Assembly: GCA_021802595.1 (NCBI GenBank)
Contig: JAJZRT010000121.1
Location: forward strand, 1 to 8,690
Origin: Pseudomonadota bacterium
Lineage (GTDB): Bacteria > Pseudomonadota > Gammaproteobacteria > Burkholderiales > Thiobacillaceae
Reading direction: 5' to 3'
Length of the DNA stretch: 8,690 nucleotides
The translations under genes and the position numbers were made by a program. This document shows, in pieces, positions 6,508-8,690 of this stretch. Each line of letters begins with the position of its first letter. Position 1 is the first letter of the stretch. The notes beneath the pieces are model-generated. The model searched no databases. It saw nothing but the letters and a program-made list of their open reading frames with translations, and had not been told where the DNA came from.

Positions 6508-6853
6508 ATGCATGTTCCTTTGGGAAAGGTCATCGAGTAAGCCGCGGCTCTGCCCATGCCCAACCCGGGGCCATGGCCTTGCTGCCGCGCGGGCGTCGCC
6601 TCCTTGCCGGATCCGCAGCCTTACAAGTGAGCGGGCAGTGTGATCATCAGCGGCCACTGTCGGGCTCAGGCCGGCCTGCGGGAGGCGCCCGTCTTGCAAC
6701 GGGTGCTTCGATGCTAAGGAGGCTGCATTGCAGCGGTATGACGAAGCCGATCAGGAATAATGGGCGGGACGGACTGAGCACTGCATCGGGAATCAGCGTG
6801 CAATATTGCTTGCCCGCTGCGAATCGGCATGCCGCTGCCGAGTCATGCCCGCT
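6508..6853. other. Non-coding stretch upstream of the metallophosphoesterase gene
   Basis: About 345 bases with no reading frame I would call a gene. It must hold the metallophosphoesterase promoter on the minus strand, but I see no convincing -35/-10 pair. Minor structures are a hairpin CCCGT-CTTGCA-ACGGG (6688-6703), an AGGAGG (6717-6722) with no plausible gene behind it, a GCTGC-ATT-GCAGC repeat near 6723-6735, and a 10-bp palindrome GCAATATTGC (6800-6809). A small RNA is possible but unsupported. Confidence 0.45.
6516..6521 (-). promoter_or_regulatory. Ribosome binding site deciding the metallophosphoesterase start
   Basis: AAAGGA on the minus strand is 8 bases before the ATG at 6507 and only 2 before the ATG at 6513. 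The spacing favours the inner start, which also gives a clean signal peptide beginning MKKLLL. Confidence 0.65.
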
Positions 6854-6884
6854 AAAAACATGGGGCCGCCAATGCGGCCCCATG
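6854..6884 (-). terminator. Rho-independent terminator of the E2-E3 fusion gene
   Basis: An 11-bp perfect stem, CATGGGGCCGC (6859-6869) and GCGGCCCCATG (6874-6884), with a four-base loop. On the minus strand it is followed directly by five T residues (plus A-run 6854-6858). It lies 47 bases past the stop of the E2-E3 gene. It isolates that operon from the metallophosphoesterase gene, which has the same orientation. Confidence 0.92.
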
Positions 6885-6931
6885 ATGTGCTGGATTGCGG
6901 AGATTGCTTCTTCGTCGTCCGCCGCCAGTTC

Positions 6932-8690
6932 TTATTTTTTCGCGGTCCGCCGCAGGCGATTCAGCAGCCGCCGCGCCAGTTCGCCGAACAGCTCGGTCTG
7001 CGTCGGGTGCGGGAAGATCGCCCGGGCGACCTGGGTCAGCGTCATTTCGCCCGCCACCATCATCACGCCGGTGCCGATCAGGGTGTCGGTATGGTCGGCC
7101 AGGTAGTGCACGCCAATGATGCGGCCGGTCGCCTTGTCGGCGACGAGCTTGATCATGCCTTCGGTCTCGCCGGTGATCATCGCCTTGGCGTCGATGCTCA
7201 TCGGCATCTTGGCTTCCACCGCGTCGATGCCCTTGGCCTTGGCCTGCGCGACCGAAAGGCCGACGAAACCGGCCTGCGGGCGCGAGAAGGTGACGCCGCA
7301 GTCCTTGTCCTGGTCGTAGGTGCTGCCATGGCCGAGCAGGTTGTCGGCGGCGACGCGGCCCTGGGTGGCGGCGGTGTGGGCGAGCATGTAGCCGCCGATG
7401 ACGTCACCGACCGCGTAGATGTGCGGTGCAGTCGTCTGGCAGCGTGCGTTGACCTTGATCGCGGCGCCGTCGAGTTCGACGCCCACCTTGTCGAGGTTGA
7501 GGCGGCTGGTGTCGGGGCGCTTGCCGGTGGCCATCAGGACGACATCGCAATCGAAGGTGGACTCGACGCCCTCGCTATTGGCATAACGCAGTTTCATCTT
7601 GCCGGGCGTGCCGCTCACTTCCTTGATGTCGGCGCTGGTGACGACGGTGATTTCCTTCTCCAGCGAGGCGATCAGGGTCTTGGCGATCTCGTCCTCGATT
7701 TCGGCGAGGATGCGCGGGTGGCGTTCCAGCATCAGCACCTCGGTGCCGAAATCGCGGAAGATCTGCGCCATCTCGACGCCGATGACGCCGCCGCCGACGA
7801 TGCCGAGTTTTTTCGGTGGGGAAGCGAGGTTCCAGATGGTGTCGGAGGTGACCACGCCGCCGGTCGCCAGGCTCTCGCGCGCGCCGGGGATCGGCGGCAC
7901 GAAGGCGGGGGCGCCGGTGGCGATCACCGCGGCACCGAAGGTGATTTGATACGGCTCGCCTTCGGCCGGCGTGATCTTCAGCGTGTGGGCGTCGACGAAT
8001 TCGCCGTAGCCTTCGCGCACGTCGATCTTCATGCCGCGGTCGGCCTTGAGCGCCATGTCGCCGCGGCTCGTCTGCACCCAGCGGCGGTGCTTCTCGACCT
8101 GCGCCCAGTTGAGCTTGGGCGTATTGGTGCCGTCGACGCCCATCTCGGCGTCGTGCGCGCGGTTGCGGATGACGTCGGCCGCGGCACGCCAGGCCTTGGA
8201 CGGGATGCAGCCGCGCCACAGGCATTCGCCGCCGGGGAAGGGCTCGTTGTTGACCATCATCACCTTGACGCCATGGTCGGCAAGGTCGCGCGCGCAGTCC
8301 TCGCCGCCGGGGCCGCCGCCGACGACGACCACGGACACGTCCCAGTTGCCCTCGGGAATGGGCGAGACCGGGGCGGTTTCAGTCGCCGCGGCGCCGCCGG
8401 CCATCCAGGCTTCCGGCGCTTCGATGGTCTGCTTCAAGGCGGCGAGATACAGCGCGACGTCGGCGCCGTTCAGCACGCGGTGGTCGCCGGTGATGGTGAA
8501 CGGGGTTCCCTGCGGGCCGTTCGCGGCAATCGCCAGGATCGCGGAGATGCCGGGGGTGGGGATCGCGGTGAAGTGCGACACGCCCAGCATGCCCATGTTG
8601 GAAATGGTGAAGGTGGGATTGGAGTATTCGGCCGGCGCGAGCTTGCGCACCCGCGCGCGCTCGACCAGTCCGACCCAGTCGCTCTGCAGC
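6932..8690 (-). CDS. 2-oxoacid dehydrogenase E2 acyltransferase (C-terminal part) fused to E3 dihydrolipoamide dehydrogenase; 5'-truncated
   Basis: One frame, open to the window edge, with 585 visible residues. Residues 1 to about 97 are the end of the E2 catalytic domain (NPTFTISNMGMLGV, FTAIPTPGISAILA, ITGDHRVLNGADVALYL), which transfers acyl groups from lipoate to CoA. The catalytic His is residue 70. The Asp of the usual DHRVxDG is Asn74 here. An Ala/Pro-rich linker (about 95-114) joins a complete E3 of about 468 residues: FAD motif GGGPGG (124-129), redox disulfide CLWRGC (Cys156 and Cys161), NAD motif GGGVIG (299-304), the second FAD motif AVGDVIGGYMLAHTA, and the C-terminal catalytic HPTQTE (His561, Glu566). 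GTG at 8650 lies inside the E2 fold and is not a start. Lipoyl domains, E1 and the promoter lie to the right, outside the window. Pyruvate, acetoin and other substrates cannot be told apart. Confidence 0.9.
   Translation of the reverse strand, partial: LQSDWVGLVERARVRKLAPAEYSNPTFTISNMGMLGVSHFTAIPTPGISAILAIAANGPQGTPFTITGDHRVLNGADVALYLAALKQTIEAPEAWMAGGAAATETAPVSPIPEGNWDVSVVVVGGGPGGEDCARDLADHGVKVMMVNNEPFPGGECLWRGCIPSKAWRAAADVIRNRAHDAEMGVDGTNTPKLNWAQVEKHRRWVQTSRGDMALKADRGMKIDVREGYGEFVDAHTLKITPAEGEPYQITFGAAVIATGAPAFVPPIPGARESLATGGVVTSDTIWNLASPPKKLGIVGGGVIGVEMAQIFRDFGTEVLMLERHPRILAEIEDEIAKTLIASLEKEITVVTSADIKEVSGTPGKMKLRYANSEGVESTFDCDVVLMATGKRPDTSRLNLDKVGVELDGAAIKVNARCQTTAPHIYAVGDVIGGYMLAHTAATQGRVAADNLLGHGSTYDQDKDCGVTFSRPQAGFVGLSVAQAKAKGIDAVEAKMPMSIDAKAMITGETEGMIKLVADKATGRIIGVHYLADHTDTLIGTGVMMVAGEMTLTQVARAIFPHPTQTELFGELARRLLNRLRRTAKK

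Noticed and set aside
6717..6754. AGGAGG followed five bases later by TTG and a 10-codon plus-strand frame ending in TAA
   Set aside because: Too short to support, it has a rare start codon, and no plus-strand gene lies downstream within the window for it to act as a leader.
1..8690. Mobile elements, CRISPR arrays, phage or defence genes, tRNA or rRNA
   Set aside because: No transposase, integrase, spaced direct repeats or RNA-gene structures were found. Apart from the two unusual genes noted, the content is housekeeping with uniform base composition.

Overview
The window is GC-rich, gene-dense bacterial chromosome. Codon use, gene families and protein similarity suggest a betaproteobacterium. 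The class-2 (quinone-linked) PyrD, the PBP5-type carboxypeptidase, and above all a gene that looks like family TIGR03790 point to an exosortase/PEP-CTERM-bearing environmental lineage (Nitrosomonadales or Rhodocyclales type, for example Thiobacillus relatives). The genus is inference. There are no rRNA or tRNA genes, insertion sequences or CRISPR arrays, and no phage genes.

Layout. (1) At 3-464 (+) is the C-terminal two thirds of a 2,3-bisphosphoglycerate-dependent phosphoglycerate mutase, cut by the window edge. It converges on (2) a minus-strand cluster read from right to left: pyrD (3878-2868), a secreted TIGR03790-like protein (2868-1615, joined to pyrD by a TAATG overlap) and alanine dehydrogenase (1548-466). 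The gpm and ald stop codons are one base apart, and an 18-bp perfect palindrome lies at the junction. (3) A 159-bp divergent spacer separates pyrD from a plus-strand D-alanyl-D-alanine carboxypeptidase (4038-5195), which ends in a textbook terminator. (4) On the minus strand is a secreted metallophosphoesterase-like gene (6507-5518). It is cut by an in-frame TAG, beyond which 38 more codons continue in the same frame to a TAA and another strong terminator. (5) A roughly 345-bp stretch without a gene follows. (6) At the right edge, on the minus strand, is a single reading frame that fuses the C-terminal catalytic end of a 2-oxoacid dehydrogenase E2 acyltransferase to a complete E3 dihydrolipoamide dehydrogenase.

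How the genes relate. Most are housekeeping: glycolysis (gpm), pyrimidine synthesis (pyrD), alanine/pyruvate interconversion (ald), peptidoglycan trimming (dac) and 2-oxoacid oxidation (E2-E3). I see no defence island or mobile system. The points of real interest are the E2-E3 fusion with an Asp-to-Asn change in the E2 active-site motif, the apparent nonsense mutation (or readthrough stop) in the metallophosphoesterase, and the coupling of an exosortase-associated protein of unknown function to pyrD.
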